This document shows, in pieces, positions 24,949-33,747 of a stretch of DNA of 36,049 nucleotides (positions are counted from its first letter, which is position 1; each line of letters begins with the position of its first letter). Both the position numbers and the translations under genes were made by a program. The stretch covers positions 1-36,049 of the forward strand of contig JAGCMU010000098.1 in NCBI GenBank assembly GCA_017646325.1. The letters are read 5' to 3'. The stretch comes from Kiritimatiellia bacterium. Its GTDB lineage: Bacteria > Verrucomicrobiota > Kiritimatiellia > RFP12 > UBA1067. The notes beneath the pieces were generated by a model. That model saw only the letters and a list, made by a program, of their open reading frames with translations. It had not been told where the DNA came from and did not search any database.

Positions 24949-25524
24949 ATGTCAGAAGAACTTCAGAATTTATTAGATAAAATTCAACGTGACGGTATCG
25001 ATAAAGCAAACGCCGATGCCGAAAAAATTATTGCCGACGCAAAGGCTCAGGCTAATGAAATTGTAAAGAAAGCAAAGGCTGATGCAGACCAGGAAATTGC
25101 CCGCAGCGACGCAGAACAGAAAGCATTCGCTCTTCGTGCAAGTGAAACGATTCGTCAAGCTGCCCGCGATGTTGTTCTTGAAGTTGAAGGTGCCGTAACA
25201 ACCCTTCTTACAAAACTTCTTACCGAAAACGTCAATGCCGCTTTATCTGACCCGGACACCGTTAAAAAGCTTGCCGCCGAAACAATCACCGCGTTTTCAT
25301 CAAATGAAGATGTTACAATTGCCACCGGCGAAAAATTCGTTGAGGCGATTCGTGCGGAACTCGTCGCGAAACAAAATATCAAGATCATCACCGACGAATT
25401 GGCCGAAACAGGTTTCTCCGTGCGCCTTGACGGCGGCCGCGTAGAGCACGAATTTACGGGCGAAGCGATTGCAGCAGCCTTATCAAAGCGTTTGCGTCCT
25501 CAGTTGGCCTCTCTTATAAAATAA
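24949..25524 (+). CDS. atpE: V/A-type ATPase subunit E
   Basis: This 191-residue protein is the peripheral-stalk subunit E that holds the catalytic head of a rotary V/A-type ATPase. The N-terminal 90 residues (DKANADAEKIIADAKAQ, ...EIARSDAEQKAF) form the long charged coiled coil typical of E (and of F-type b), with ASETIRQAARDVV leading into the globular C-terminal half, ending in a short mixed domain (TGFSVRLDGGRVEHEF) that contacts subunit B. Length is near the 185-210 of bacterial V-type E. It is the first gene of the operon, with the C-like, A and B genes following in tight order. Subunit G, its usual partner, is not adjacent. Confidence 0.88.
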   Translation: MSEELQNLLDKIQRDGIDKANADAEKIIADAKAQANEIVKKAKADADQEIARSDAEQKAFALRASETIRQAARDVVLEVEGAVTTLLTKLLTENVNAALSDPDTVKKLAAETITAFSSNEDVTIATGEKFVEAIRAELVAKQNIKIITDELAETGFSVRLDGGRVEHEFTGEAIAAALSKRLRPQLASLIK

Positions 25525-25528
25525 GATT

Positions 25529-26068
25529 ATGAGTGCAGATTATCTCATATCGAGTTTGCCGTCGGTCTCATTTGATTCACAACCGCCCGTGACGAAAGAA
25601 TACTTTTTCTCGGCCGTTGAAACGCAGCTTTCGCAAAGCGATGCATTAGCTGTAAAATCTGTATTTTCGGGAACGTATTCTTCTCATCCCCTTGCCAAGA
25701 AATGGTTTGATCTTGAAACGCAATTACGAAATGCCATGGCAACCGAACGCGCTAAACGCATTGAAAAAGATCCTTCCAAATGGACAAAACCGGCAGAAGG
25801 TCTTTCAGTTTTCTGGACGGGGAAAATTGCAGAAGCGTTCAATGAAAAAAATCCCGCCCAAAGAGAAAAGTTACTCGACCAGGTATTTTTTGCAGCAGCA
25901 GAAGAGCTCACACCCGTTACGAGCCCCCTTTCTGCCGCCGCAGCCTTTACTTATGCCGTACGTTTGAAAATTGCTATCAAGCGTGCATCTTTCAATGAAG
26001 CTCAAGGCAATGAAGTTTTCGACAAACTTACTGCCGCCGCTTCTCCAGAAGCAGTTTTGAAGGAATAA
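25529..26068 (+). CDS. DUF2764 family V-ATPase subunit (C-like)
   Basis: This 179-residue protein matches the DUF2764 genes that occupy the slot between V-ATPase E and A in Chlamydiae and Bacteroidetes, where they appear to act as the subunit C equivalent of the central-stalk/rotor connection. The start DYLISSLPSVSF follows the family pattern YLIASLPD; the rest is helical, with VTKEYFFSAVETQL and the later LSAAAAFTYAVRLKIAIKRA. It is shorter than the relatives I recall (about 260-280), so a domain may be missing. It begins 4 nt after atpE and ends 5 nt before atpA. Assignment rests on the N-terminal pattern plus gene order. Confidence 0.75.
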   Translation: MSADYLISSLPSVSFDSQPPVTKEYFFSAVETQLSQSDALAVKSVFSGTYSSHPLAKKWFDLETQLRNAMATERAKRIEKDPSKWTKPAEGLSVFWTGKIAEAFNEKNPAQREKLLDQVFFAAAEELTPVTSPLSAAAAFTYAVRLKIAIKRASFNEAQGNEVFDKLTAAASPEAVLKE

Positions 26069-26073
26069 GAATT

Positions 26074-27822
26074 ATGACTACTACAGGAAAAATCGTTAGT
26101 GTTAACGGCAATATGATTACCGTTGCGTTTGACGGTGCTGTCGCTCAAAACGAAGTGGGCTACGCATGTCTTGGAGATAAGCGCCTTATGGCCGAAATCG
26201 TACGCGTGCGCGGGCGGCGTTGCGATATGCAGGTTTTTGATTCCACCGTTGATCTTTCTGTTGACGACAGAGTTGAATTTTCAGGTGAACTTCTCGCCGC
26301 TGAATTAGGTCCTGGCATTCTTCGTCAAGTTTATGACGGTCTTCAGAATCCACTTGCAGACCTTGCGGAGGAAGCGGCAAAAATTTCTACTGACGCCAGC
26401 TACTTCCTTCAAAAAGGAATGTACTTGCCAGGTCTTTCCCGTACAGATAAATGGGATTGGCATCCGACTGCCGAAATAGGCAAGCGCTTAACTGCAGGCG
26501 AAGAACTCGGATATGTCACCGAAGGTATTTTCAAACACCGCATCATGGTGCCATTCAAATGTACTGGCGTATGGACCGTCAAAGAACTCGCCCCGGAAGG
26601 CGACTATACGGTAACGGAAGATATTGCGACCATTACCGACGCATCCGGCAACGACATGAAAGTTCAAATGATGCAACGCTGGCCGGTTAAAGTCCCGATC
26701 AAATGTTACGCAGAGCGCCTTGCACCAACAGAAACGCTCGTCACGTCTGTTCGCACGATTGATACTTTCTTCCCTGTAGCAGTCGGCGGAACGTACTGTA
26801 TTCCAGGTCCTTTCGGCGCCGGGAAAACGGTCCTTCAACAAACGACCGCGCGTAACGCACGAGTTGACATCGTAGTTTCGGCAGCTTGCGGCGAACGCGC
26901 AGGCGAAGTCGTGGAAACGCTAAAAGAATTCCCTGAACTCACCGACCCCCGCACAGGCAAGTCGTTGATGGATAGAACGGTTATCATCTGTAACACTTCT
27001 TCCATGCCTGTCGCTTCTCGTGAAGCATCCGTTTATACTGCCGTTACTCTTGCAGAATACTACCGCCAAATGGGATTGAATGTTCTCGTGCTTGCAGACT
27101 CCACTTCTCGTTGGGCTCAAGCAATGCGTGAACTTTCAGGCCGCCTTGAGGAAATCCCTGGAGATGAAGCATTCCCTGCATACCTCGAATCGCGTATCGC
27201 GGCATTCTATGAACGCGCAGGACGCGTAAAACTCAAAAACGGCGAAATCGGCTCTGTCACAATCGGCGGAACGGTATCCCCTGCAGGCGGTAACTTCGAT
27301 GAACCCGTAACTCAAGCAACGCTCAAGGTTGTCGGCGGATTCCACGGATTAAGCCGTGCGCGTTCAGACGCTCGCCGTTATCCTGCAATCGATCCTCTCG
27401 ATTCATGGAGCCAGTACCCAAGCGTCATAGAATCCGAAAGAGTTGAAAAAGCGCGTACCCTTTTACGCAAAGGCAACGAAGTCGGACAAATGATGAAAGT
27501 CGTCGGCGAAGAAGGAACTAACCTCCTTGACTTCATCGATTATTTGAAGAGTGAATTTTTAGACACCGTCTACCTTCAACAAAACGCATTCTCCGATGTT
27601 GACGCATCAACTCCGGAGGACCGCCAAAAGGTTATGTTCAATGTCGTGGAAAAGGCTCTTTTCACAGATTATAAATTTACGCAAAAGGACGAAGCGCGTG
27701 CATTCTTTATGTCTCTGCAACAGTCTTTCATCGACTGGAACAATGTAAGAATGGACGATCCATCCTTTGAAAGTTCCCTTAATTCTCTCGTCAAACGTAT
27801 AGAGGAGGCAGCTCGTGTTTGA
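26074..27822 (+). CDS. atpA: V/A-type ATPase catalytic subunit A
   Basis: This 582-residue subunit carries the ATP-hydrolysing or -synthesising sites of the rotary head. The P-loop is GPFGAGKT (245-252), Ala replacing the usual Ser. The Walker B strand is [17 protein letters not shown], and the A-specific insert (non-homologous region) around 120-200 separates it from F-type beta. The block [14 protein letters not shown] and the C-terminal helical domain are normal. Length fits the 580-600 norm. A ribosome site AAGGAA precedes the ATG. The last bases overlap atpB by 8 nt. Whether it pumps Na+ or H+ depends on subunit K, which is not in the window. Confidence 0.97.
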   Translation: MTTTGKIVSVNGNMITVAFDGAVAQNEVGYACLGDKRLMAEIVRVRGRRCDMQVFDSTVDLSVDDRVEFSGELLAAELGPGILRQVYDGLQNPLADLAEEAAKISTDASYFLQKGMYLPGLSRTDKWDWHPTAEIGKRLTAGEELGYVTEGIFKHRIMVPFKCTGVWTVKELAPEGDYTVTEDIATITDASGNDMKVQMMQRWPVKVPIKCYAERLAPTETLVTSVRTIDTFFPVAVGGTYCIPGPFGAGKTVLQQTTARNARVDIVVSAACGERAGEVVETLKEFPELTDPRTGKSLMDRTVIICNTSSMPVASREASVYTAVTLAEYYRQMGLNVLVLADSTSRWAQAMRELSGRLEEIPGDEAFPAYLESRIAAFYERAGRVKLKNGEIGSVTIGGTVSPAGGNFDEPVTQATLKVVGGFHGLSRARSDARRYPAIDPLDSWSQYPSVIESERVEKARTLLRKGNEVGQMMKVVGEEGTNLLDFIDYLKSEFLDTVYLQQNAFSDVDASTPEDRQKVMFNVVEKALFTDYKFTQKDEARAFFMSLQQSFIDWNNVRMDDPSFESSLNSLVKRIEEAARV

Positions 27823-29116
27823 TAATAAAGTTTATCACAAGATTGACGCCCTTTCAGGTTCTGTCGCCACGCTTCGCGCAGAAGGTGTCAAATATAACGA
27901 AATTGCAGAAGTAACTTCTCGTGCAGGCGTATCTTTGGCGCAGGTCATTAAATTGGACGGGCCGAATGTCACGCTCCAAATCTTTGCAGGCGCACGCGGC
28001 GTCGACACTTCTGCCCGCGTCCGTTTCTTGGGTGAAACGATGAAGGTTCCTTTTGGAGACGAATTATTGGGCCGTGCATTTACAGGCTCCGGCGAACCTC
28101 GCGATGGAGGCCCGCACCTTGATTCAAACAAGGTGCCGATCGGGCAGCCTTCCGTCAATCCCGCAAAGCGTATTATGCCAAATCGAATGGTACGTACGAA
28201 TATTCCGATGATTGACCTTTTCAACTCGCTCGTTGTTTCGCAAAAACTTCCGATTTTCGCAAAGGCTGGTGAACCCTATAACGACCTTCTTGCACGAATT
28301 GCAATGCAGGCAAACTCCGACGTTATCGTTCTTGGCGGCATGGGGCTTAAATACGATGCATATCTCAAATTCCGTGATACGCTCGACAAGTCAGGCGCTC
28401 TTGCAAAAACGGTAATGTTCGTACATACTGCTGCAGACCCGACTGTAGAATGTATGCTTGTTCCCGATTTGTCTCTTGCAGTCGCCGAGCAATTCGCTCT
28501 TAAAGGCAAAGATGTTCTCGTTCTTTTGACAGACATGACGAGCTTTGCGGACGCAATGAAAGAAATCGCCATTACGATGGAACAAATCCCGTCCAACCGC
28601 GGTTATCCAGGTGATTTGTATTCTCAGCTCGCCTCACGCTATGAAAAGGCCGTAGACTTTGATGGAGCAGGTTCAATTACCGTTCTTGCCGTAACGACAA
28701 TGCCTGGCGATGACGTAACGCACCCCGTTCCTGACAATACAGGGTATATTACAGAGGGGCAATTCTACTTGCGCAACGGACGTATCGAGCCATTTGGTTC
28801 GCTCTCCCGTTTGAAACAGCAGGTTAACAAACACACGCGTAAAGACCACCGCACGATTATGGACGCATTGATTAAGCTTTATGCGTCATATAAAGAAACG
28901 GTGGAAAAACAATCTATGGGCTTTAGAATGTCTTCTTGGGATGAAAAACTTTTAAAATACGGAGAAATGTTCGAAAAAGAAATGATGGACCTTTCCGTAA
29001 ACATCCCTCTTGAAGAAGCTTTGGATAAGGGATGGCAGATTCTTGCCGACTGCTTTGACAAAACAGAAGTAGGTATCCCATCTAAATTAACTGAAGAGTT
29101 CTGGCCTAAAAGCTAA
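27815..29116 (+). CDS. atpB: V/A-type ATPase subunit B
   Basis: This 433-residue protein is the non-catalytic nucleotide-binding subunit that alternates with A in the head. It lacks a canonical P-loop, as expected, but keeps [54 protein letters not shown] and [14 protein letters not shown]. Start is GTG at 27815, supported by AGAGGAGG 6-13 nt upstream, and the start overlaps the atpA end by 8 nt, so translation is probably coupled. Length is near the usual 430-460. In relatives the next gene is subunit D, but here a GYF_2 protein follows after 17 nt. Confidence 0.97.
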   Translation: MFDNKVYHKIDALSGSVATLRAEGVKYNEIAEVTSRAGVSLAQVIKLDGPNVTLQIFAGARGVDTSARVRFLGETMKVPFGDELLGRAFTGSGEPRDGGPHLDSNKVPIGQPSVNPAKRIMPNRMVRTNIPMIDLFNSLVVSQKLPIFAKAGEPYNDLLARIAMQANSDVIVLGGMGLKYDAYLKFRDTLDKSGALAKTVMFVHTAADPTVECMLVPDLSLAVAEQFALKGKDVLVLLTDMTSFADAMKEIAITMEQIPSNRGYPGDLYSQLASRYEKAVDFDGAGSITVLAVTTMPGDDVTHPVPDNTGYITEGQFYLRNGRIEPFGSLSRLKQQVNKHTRKDHRTIMDALIKLYASYKETVEKQSMGFRMSSWDEKLLKYGEMFEKEMMDLSVNIPLEEALDKGWQILADCFDKTEVGIPSKLTEEFWPKS

Positions 29117-29133
29117 AATCATTAAGGATTTTT

Positions 29134-29979
29134 ATGAGTGATCAGTGGTATGTAAAGAATTCCGCAGGAAAAACTTTTGGTCCGATTACCCTTGATAAAT
29201 TGAAAGAATGGGTAAGAGATGGACGCATTGAACCTCTTGCGGGGATTTCTTCCGATTTGAAATCTTGGATTCTCGCCCCGATGAAACCTGAATTGGAAAT
29301 GAATTGGGTGATTGAAAACAATCCAGGGCAGTTTTATGGTCCAACACATCGCAATGTAATCAACGACCTGATCAAAGCAGGTTCCTTATCCCCTTCTGTA
29401 CGCTTTTTCTTTGACGACCGCGGGCACACTGAAAAACGCATTCAGGAAATGGAACAAATGCTTGAAGAGCGCGACAAGACAATTGCCGCACGCGAATTGA
29501 CGATTCAAGAACTTCAAAAAACATCAAAGCGCAAGGATGAACAGCTTGCCGAAACGCAAAAGGTTATTCAACAATGCGAAGCGCGTTTGAGTGAAGCGCA
29601 ATCAATCGTCCGTCAAAAGGATTTAAAAATCAAAGACAAAGACGACCAACTCGCGGACAAGGATAAAATGCTTTTTGACCGCGATGCGATTATCGCATCA
29701 AAAGATGCCGAACTTCGCGTACGCGCTCAAGAACTTGCAAAGTGCAATTCTGAAATTTCTTCTCTTAAAAATGAAATTTCAAAAGCGAATGAAGTCCATG
29801 ACCGTCAATGGGAAACGCAAGAAGTCCTTTTACCTGAAATTATCAGTAATGAGCCACCGCCGCCGGTTGCTCACAAGGCCTTTAATTTCGGATCTATGAA
29901 AACGCTTGCAGACCTTGAACGCCAAGCGCAGGAAGAACTTTCCCGCATCGGTGGAGCAGGTGCTTTCTTTAATAAATAA
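29134..29979 (+). CDS. Tandem GYF_2 (DUF4339) coiled-coil protein
   Basis: I cannot assign a function to this 281-residue protein. Residues about 4-47 (WYVKNSAGKTFGPITLDKLK...) and 57-98 (MNWVIENNPGQFYGPTHRN...) are two GYF_2/DUF4339 modules, short domains with a W-Y...GP pattern thought to mediate protein-protein contacts. Residues about 100-225 are charged heptad-like coiled coil with repeats of KDKDDQLADKDKML type. The C terminus contains a proline stretch NEPPPPV and a short helix. No signal peptide or membrane segment is visible, so it is cytoplasmic. An AAGGA site precedes its start. It follows atpB by 17 nt, in the slot where subunit D usually is, but it has no resemblance to D. Confidence 0.82.
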   Translation: MSDQWYVKNSAGKTFGPITLDKLKEWVRDGRIEPLAGISSDLKSWILAPMKPELEMNWVIENNPGQFYGPTHRNVINDLIKAGSLSPSVRFFFDDRGHTEKRIQEMEQMLEERDKTIAARELTIQELQKTSKRKDEQLAETQKVIQQCEARLSEAQSIVRQKDLKIKDKDDQLADKDKMLFDRDAIIASKDAELRVRAQELAKCNSEISSLKNEISKANEVHDRQWETQEVLLPEIISNEPPPPVAHKAFNFGSMKTLADLERQAQEELSRIGGAGAFFNK

Positions 29980-29991
29980 CGAATCATTATC

Positions 29992-31416
29992 ATGGCCGAT
30001 AACACATATTTATTAAAAACTTCGGATGGAATTTATGGCCCCGAAACTCAAGCCCGTCTGATTGAATGGGCGAAAGTTGGCCGTATCCAGCCCGGGCAAG
30101 AAATTTCTACGGATGGCGAAGAATGGGTAAATGTGACAGAAATTCCATTCCTTGATATGCGCTGGTCTATCGATCTTCAAGACGGGAAACCGCCACGCGG
30201 ACCATTTCGCAAAGAAGCCGTAGAAGCTCTTCTCGCACGAGGAAATTTGGGAGATGCGAAAATCGTTCAAGTCCCCGCTCCTTGGGAAAGCGGTGAAGAT
30301 GATATAACTATTGTCCCTGACGAGGAAATTATTTCAGAAGAAGAAAATGAAATCGTCGTTGAACTTGATGACGAACAACCATCTGAAGAATCACCTGTCA
30401 CAGAAGATATTGTTGTTGAAGAAACTCCAGTAGTTGAGGAAACACCTGTTGTTGAAGAGACTCCTGTAGTTGAAGAAACACCCGTTGTTGAGGAAACACC
30501 TGTTGTTGAAGAGACTCCAGTTGTTGAGGAAACACCCGTTGTTGAGGAAACACCTGTTGTTGAAGAGACTCCTACAGTTGAAGAGACTCTAATGGCCGAG
30601 CAAAAACAATCTCCGATTGAAAAAGAAGAGCCTCTTAAAGCATTGCATCCGCAAAAAGGCGTTCTTCAATCTTTAAAGGAAACTATTTCCGATTTAAGCG
30701 AGAAGCTTTCTCCCCTTTTAAATAAACAACATCAAGAATCTTTAGCAGAACAAAAGAAAGAAAATACAGAGATTAAAAGCCCTGTTTTACCGAACCTTGA
30801 AATGCCTAAAGACGAAAACGTCGCAAATGCGTTATACGAATTGATGCGAGAGGAAGCGGAAGCGCTTGCAAAATTGATTGACGCTGAAAATGCTGAAAGA
30901 GAAGCGTACTGTAATTTAAGCCAGCAGCGAAAAGAAAGAATGCTTGATCGCCGACAGAATTTGTTGAGAATGATCGGCTCAAATGCAGACGAAATGGTCA
31001 ACCGAGCAAGATTGACTTATCCTGAAGTGTCTCGCAACGCCCATTTACGCCAAGATTACAACGCTCTTCGTTTATTGCAGGAACGTGCCGCACAAGAAGC
31101 CGAAAGTAAAATCGCCGCTTTAACGGAACGATTAAAGAAAAGCGAAACGGAAGCAGTTCGTTTACGCCAACAATGCGCAGATGTTTCAACTCTTGCAAAA
31201 GCATTAGCCGAAACACGCGAAAAACTGCATCTTCGTGAAAAGGAACTTGTAGCGGAGCGTCAAAAATTTGAAACAGAACGTCAACGTTTCGCAATGACGG
31301 AACAATCTCTTATGAGTAGACTTTCCGCTCTTGAATCAAGTCTTCCAGGCGGAACGAACCAATCGCGTGAAGCGCGCAGCGTTAAACTCGCACCCTGGTT
31401 CCAAGTAAAAAGTTGA
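29992..31416 (+). CDS. GYF_2 protein with VVEETP repeats and coiled coil
   Basis: This 474-residue protein is a longer relative of the preceding one; its role is unknown. Residues 4-46 (TYLLKTSDGIYGPETQAR...) and 57-95 (RWSIDLQDGKPPRGPFR...) resemble two GYF_2 modules. Then comes an acidic linker and, at residues 141-200, ten hexapeptide units, nine VVEETP and a last TVEETL. Residues from about 210 form a helical, Glu/Lys/Arg/Gln-rich region with long coiled coil (to about 455), ending in a basic tail (EARSVKLAPWFQVKS). Start is ATG without an evident ribosome site, 12 nt after the previous gene. The two are probably paralogues that interact. Confidence 0.8.
   Translation: MADNTYLLKTSDGIYGPETQARLIEWAKVGRIQPGQEISTDGEEWVNVTEIPFLDMRWSIDLQDGKPPRGPFRKEAVEALLARGNLGDAKIVQVPAPWESGEDDITIVPDEEIISEEENEIVVELDDEQPSEESPVTEDIVVEETPVVEETPVVEETPVVEETPVVEETPVVEETPVVEETPVVEETPVVEETPTVEETLMAEQKQSPIEKEEPLKALHPQKGVLQSLKETISDLSEKLSPLLNKQHQESLAEQKKENTEIKSPVLPNLEMPKDENVANALYELMREEAEALAKLIDAENAEREAYCNLSQQRKERMLDRRQNLLRMIGSNADEMVNRARLTYPEVSRNAHLRQDYNALRLLQERAAQEAESKIAALTERLKKSETEAVRLRQQCADVSTLAKALAETREKLHLREKELVAERQKFETERQRFAMTEQSLMSRLSALESSLPGGTNQSREARSVKLAPWFQVKS
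30412..30591 (+). repeat. Ten-unit 18-bp tandem repeat (VVEETP)
   Basis: Ten in-frame 18-bp units encode nine VVEETP and one TVEETL. Several units are identical and others differ only at third positions (GAA/GAG, ACT/ACA, CCA/CCT/CCC), so copy number has probably changed by slippage or recombination while selection kept the acidic-proline peptide. The unit would form an extended stiff linker between the GYF and coiled-coil regions. Confidence 0.95.
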
Positions 31417-31454
31417 TTTCCAAACATCTTATTTTTGATATAATGACTAACAAT

Positions 31455-31952
31455 ATGATGAACTCAACAGCAGTTTACCCGGGGACGTTTGACCCCATGA
31501 CTTTAGGGCATTTTGATTTGATTAGCCGTGCCGCAAAGCTCTACGATCATCTCATTGTAGCGGTTGCGTCCACGAGTATCAAAAACGGCGCCCTTTTCTC
31601 TTGCGAAGAACGCGTAGAAATGATTCGTCAAGAAATCGCTGCGGCCAAATTGACAAACGTATCAGTTGAGGTGCTTGATTCTCTGTTGGTGAATTTTTGT
31701 AAAAAGCATGGGTCTAAAATAGTTATCCGTGGCGTCAGAGTCTATTCTGATTTTGAATATGAATTTCAAATGGCTCTCACAAACAGAAAGCTCAATTCTG
31801 AAATCGAGACTTTGTTTATGATGCCAAGCGAAAACCTTTCCTATGTTTCTGCATCAATGGTTCGAGAACTCATTCGCTATAACGGCGATTACACTTCATT
31901 CGTAACACCGATCGTTGCAGATAGACTAACAAAAATTCAAGAAAAATCATAA
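31455..31952 (+). CDS. coaD: Phosphopantetheine adenylyltransferase
   Basis: This 165-residue enzyme makes dephospho-CoA from 4'-phosphopantetheine and ATP, the penultimate CoA step. Hallmarks are AVYPGTFDPMTLGHFDL with the nucleotidyltransferase TxGH, RGVRVYSDFEYEFQMAL (the RGLRAVSDFEYE block), and YVSASMVREL. I placed the start at 31455 (MMNSTAVYP); 31458 is nearly equivalent, and upstream in-frame starts (TTG 31413, ATG 31443) add residues not normal for CoaD. No ribosome site is visible, and a TATAAT at 31439-31444 lies 11 nt before the ATG, so a leaderless mRNA is possible, though no good -35 exists. Length fits the 155-170 norm. Confidence 0.95.
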   Translation: MMNSTAVYPGTFDPMTLGHFDLISRAAKLYDHLIVAVASTSIKNGALFSCEERVEMIRQEIAAAKLTNVSVEVLDSLLVNFCKKHGSKIVIRGVRVYSDFEYEFQMALTNRKLNSEIETLFMMPSENLSYVSASMVRELIRYNGDYTSFVTPIVADRLTKIQEKS

Positions 31953-31956
31953 AATC

Positions 31957-32469
31957 ATGGTAGAAAAAGACGTACGTATAATCGTCGCAAGACTCACCGA
32001 AGATCCTCAGGAGTTTTCCGGGACGCTTTCAAGATCAATCCTTGAAATGGAAAACGAAAAGTTCGTTCGTCCTGTCGGTGATATCGAATACGAACTTTAT
32101 GCCCAACTTTTGGGGACGGAAGCACTCATTAGGGGTAAGATGTCTCAACGTTTTGTAGCAATGTGTTCAAGGTGTGCAGAAGACTTTGAATTCACTCTGG
32201 AAATATCCGATTTCACCTATTGTGTTGAGACTCATGAAAAAACCGACATATTAGATTTGACTAATGAGCTTAGAGAGTGTATAATATTAGAATTACCAAG
32301 TTACCCTATTTGTCGAGATGATTGCTTGGGAATTTGCCAAACGTGTCACACGAACCTCAACAAAGGCGAGTGTTCATGTAAGGCGGAAGTCTCAAACGAT
32401 TGTTGGGGAGCGTTGGATGCGCTCAAGGGTAGTTTGATAGAAGATGACTTAAAGAAGAAAGAGAAGTGA
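31957..32469 (+). CDS. DUF177/YceD-family protein
   Basis: This 170-residue protein belongs to the DUF177 (YceD) family, which nearly always precedes rpmF and plsX and is linked to 23S rRNA maturation or accumulation. Two Cys pairs are visible: CSRCAEDFEF mid-chain and a C-terminal cluster CRDDCLGICQTC, followed by CSC. The pattern ELPSYPICRDDCLGICQTC is the typical end of this family (the usual form is CrpdCkGLCp.CG). It begins 4 nt after coaD and ends 4 nt before rpmF, and the classic yceD-rpmF-plsX order supports the call. Confidence 0.9.
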   Translation: MVEKDVRIIVARLTEDPQEFSGTLSRSILEMENEKFVRPVGDIEYELYAQLLGTEALIRGKMSQRFVAMCSRCAEDFEFTLEISDFTYCVETHEKTDILDLTNELRECIILELPSYPICRDDCLGICQTCHTNLNKGECSCKAEVSNDCWGALDALKGSLIEDDLKKKEK

Positions 32470-32473
32470 AAAA

Positions 32474-32650
32474 ATGGCATCACCTAAGAATAAAGTATCC
32501 AAGATGCGCAAACGTCAGCGTGTTGCACAGTTAGAAAAGGCTATCGTTGCTGAAGTTCAGCCATGCCCTGAATGCGGTGCTATGAAACAGCCACATCGCG
32601 CTTGCACGAAGTGCGGTATGTACAAGGGCCGCAAGGTTCTTGCTGTTTAA
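32474..32650 (+). CDS. rpmF: 50S ribosomal protein L32
   Basis: This 58-residue protein, starting MASPKNKVSKMRKRQRVA, is ribosomal protein L32. Its zinc ribbon carries two Cys pairs, CPECG and CTKCG, in CPECGAMKQPHRACTKCG, and ends GRKVLAV. It is the zinc-dependent form, not the cysteine-free one induced under zinc limitation. It follows DUF177 by 4 nt, with plsX 31 nt downstream, the standard arrangement joining ribosome and lipid synthesis. Confidence 0.96.
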   Translation: MASPKNKVSKMRKRQRVAQLEKAIVAEVQPCPECGAMKQPHRACTKCGMYKGRKVLAV

Positions 32651-32681
32651 TATTCTTTAATCCATATAAGCAACTGAACGT

Positions 32682-33737
32682 ATGACGAATATTGCGTTAG
32701 ATGCTATGGGCGGAGACAAGGCCCCGGCGGAGATTGTCCGCGGGGCTGTTGATGCAGCACTCGGTTTCGATGCTGTAAAAATTTTCCTCGTTGGGCAAGA
32801 AGACCAAATTGAAGCTGAATTCAAAAAATATCCAGACGAAGCCAAAAAGGCTATTGACGCTGGAAAGCTTGAAGTTGTTCATGCACCTGACGTAGCAGAA
32901 ATGGATGAATCCCCTGTAAACGCAGTTCGTCATAAAAAGAATTGTTCAATCAATGTTGCAATGCGCCTCGTGAAAGAAGGCAAAGCCAATGCTATGGTTT
33001 CTGCCGGAAATTCTGGCGCTGTTGCAACAAGTGCTATTTTAACTTTGGGCCGTATTCCAGGCGTTATGCGTCCGGCGATTGCGACGATGATTCCTACGAA
33101 GGTAGCGGATCGTCCAATCCTTGTTTTGGATGCCGGTGCCAATATGGATTGCCATCCCGATTGGATTGTGCAATTTGCCGTAATGGGTAGCGCATACTCA
33201 AAAACGGTTTTAAACAGAGAAAATCCCACTGTCGGTCTCGTTTCTATTGGAACTGAAGACTGCAAGGGTAATGAAATGACTAAATCAACATTCCCATTGC
33301 TCAAGAAGTCTGCTATCAACTTTATTGGCAACATTGAAGGTCACGATATTTGCGAAGGTCAAACAGACGTTGCTGTATGTGACGGCTTTGTTGGAAATGT
33401 GATTTTAAAAACGGCCGAATCTATCGCTCATGCAATTGGATCTTGGCTCAAGAAAGAATTTACAAAGTCCTTCTTCCGCAAGATTGGTGCACTTATGCTT
33501 AAAGGCGCATTCAAAGCGTTGAAGACTCAAATGGATCCTGAAATTTACGGCGGAGCTCCTTTGTTGGGTGTTCCTGGCGCAGTGATTATCACTCATGGAT
33601 CTTCATCACGCAAAGCGATTTTCCATGCTGTACGCGTCGCCCAGACGGCAGCCGCAAATGATATGACCGGTGAAATTGCCCGTCGTATCGCCGAGAACGA
33701 AAAGCTTCACGCCCCCATTCCTGAAGGCGTAAATTAA
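32682..33737 (+). CDS. plsX: Phosphate acyltransferase PlsX
   Basis: This 351-residue peripheral membrane enzyme makes acyl-phosphate from acyl-ACP, the donor for the PlsY step of phospholipid synthesis. The start IALDAMGGDKAPAEIVRGA is the family signature. Further blocks are VSAGNSGAVATSAILTLGRI, VLDAGANMDCHPDWIVQFA and LVSIGTEDCKGNEM. The C-terminal region has GGAPLLGVPGAVIITHGSSS. Length fits (about 340-360). There is no clear ribosome site before the ATG. It closes the coaD-DUF177-rpmF-plsX run and converges with cstA, with only 10 nt between stop codons. Confidence 0.97.
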   Translation: MTNIALDAMGGDKAPAEIVRGAVDAALGFDAVKIFLVGQEDQIEAEFKKYPDEAKKAIDAGKLEVVHAPDVAEMDESPVNAVRHKKNCSINVAMRLVKEGKANAMVSAGNSGAVATSAILTLGRIPGVMRPAIATMIPTKVADRPILVLDAGANMDCHPDWIVQFAVMGSAYSKTVLNRENPTVGLVSIGTEDCKGNEMTKSTFPLLKKSAINFIGNIEGHDICEGQTDVAVCDGFVGNVILKTAESIAHAIGSWLKKEFTKSFFRKIGALMLKGAFKALKTQMDPEIYGGAPLLGVPGAVIITHGSSSRKAIFHAVRVAQTAAANDMTGEIARRIAENEKLHAPIPEGVN

Positions 33738-33747
33738 TTTTGCTTTC

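Noticed and set aside
29134-29979. V-ATPase subunit D
   Set aside because: Position fits D, but the sequence starts with two GYF_2 modules and lacks the D-type helical hairpin ends.
32651-32681. Transcript end between rpmF and plsX
   Set aside because: No hairpin with a T-run; the usual rpmF-plsX cotranscription is more likely.
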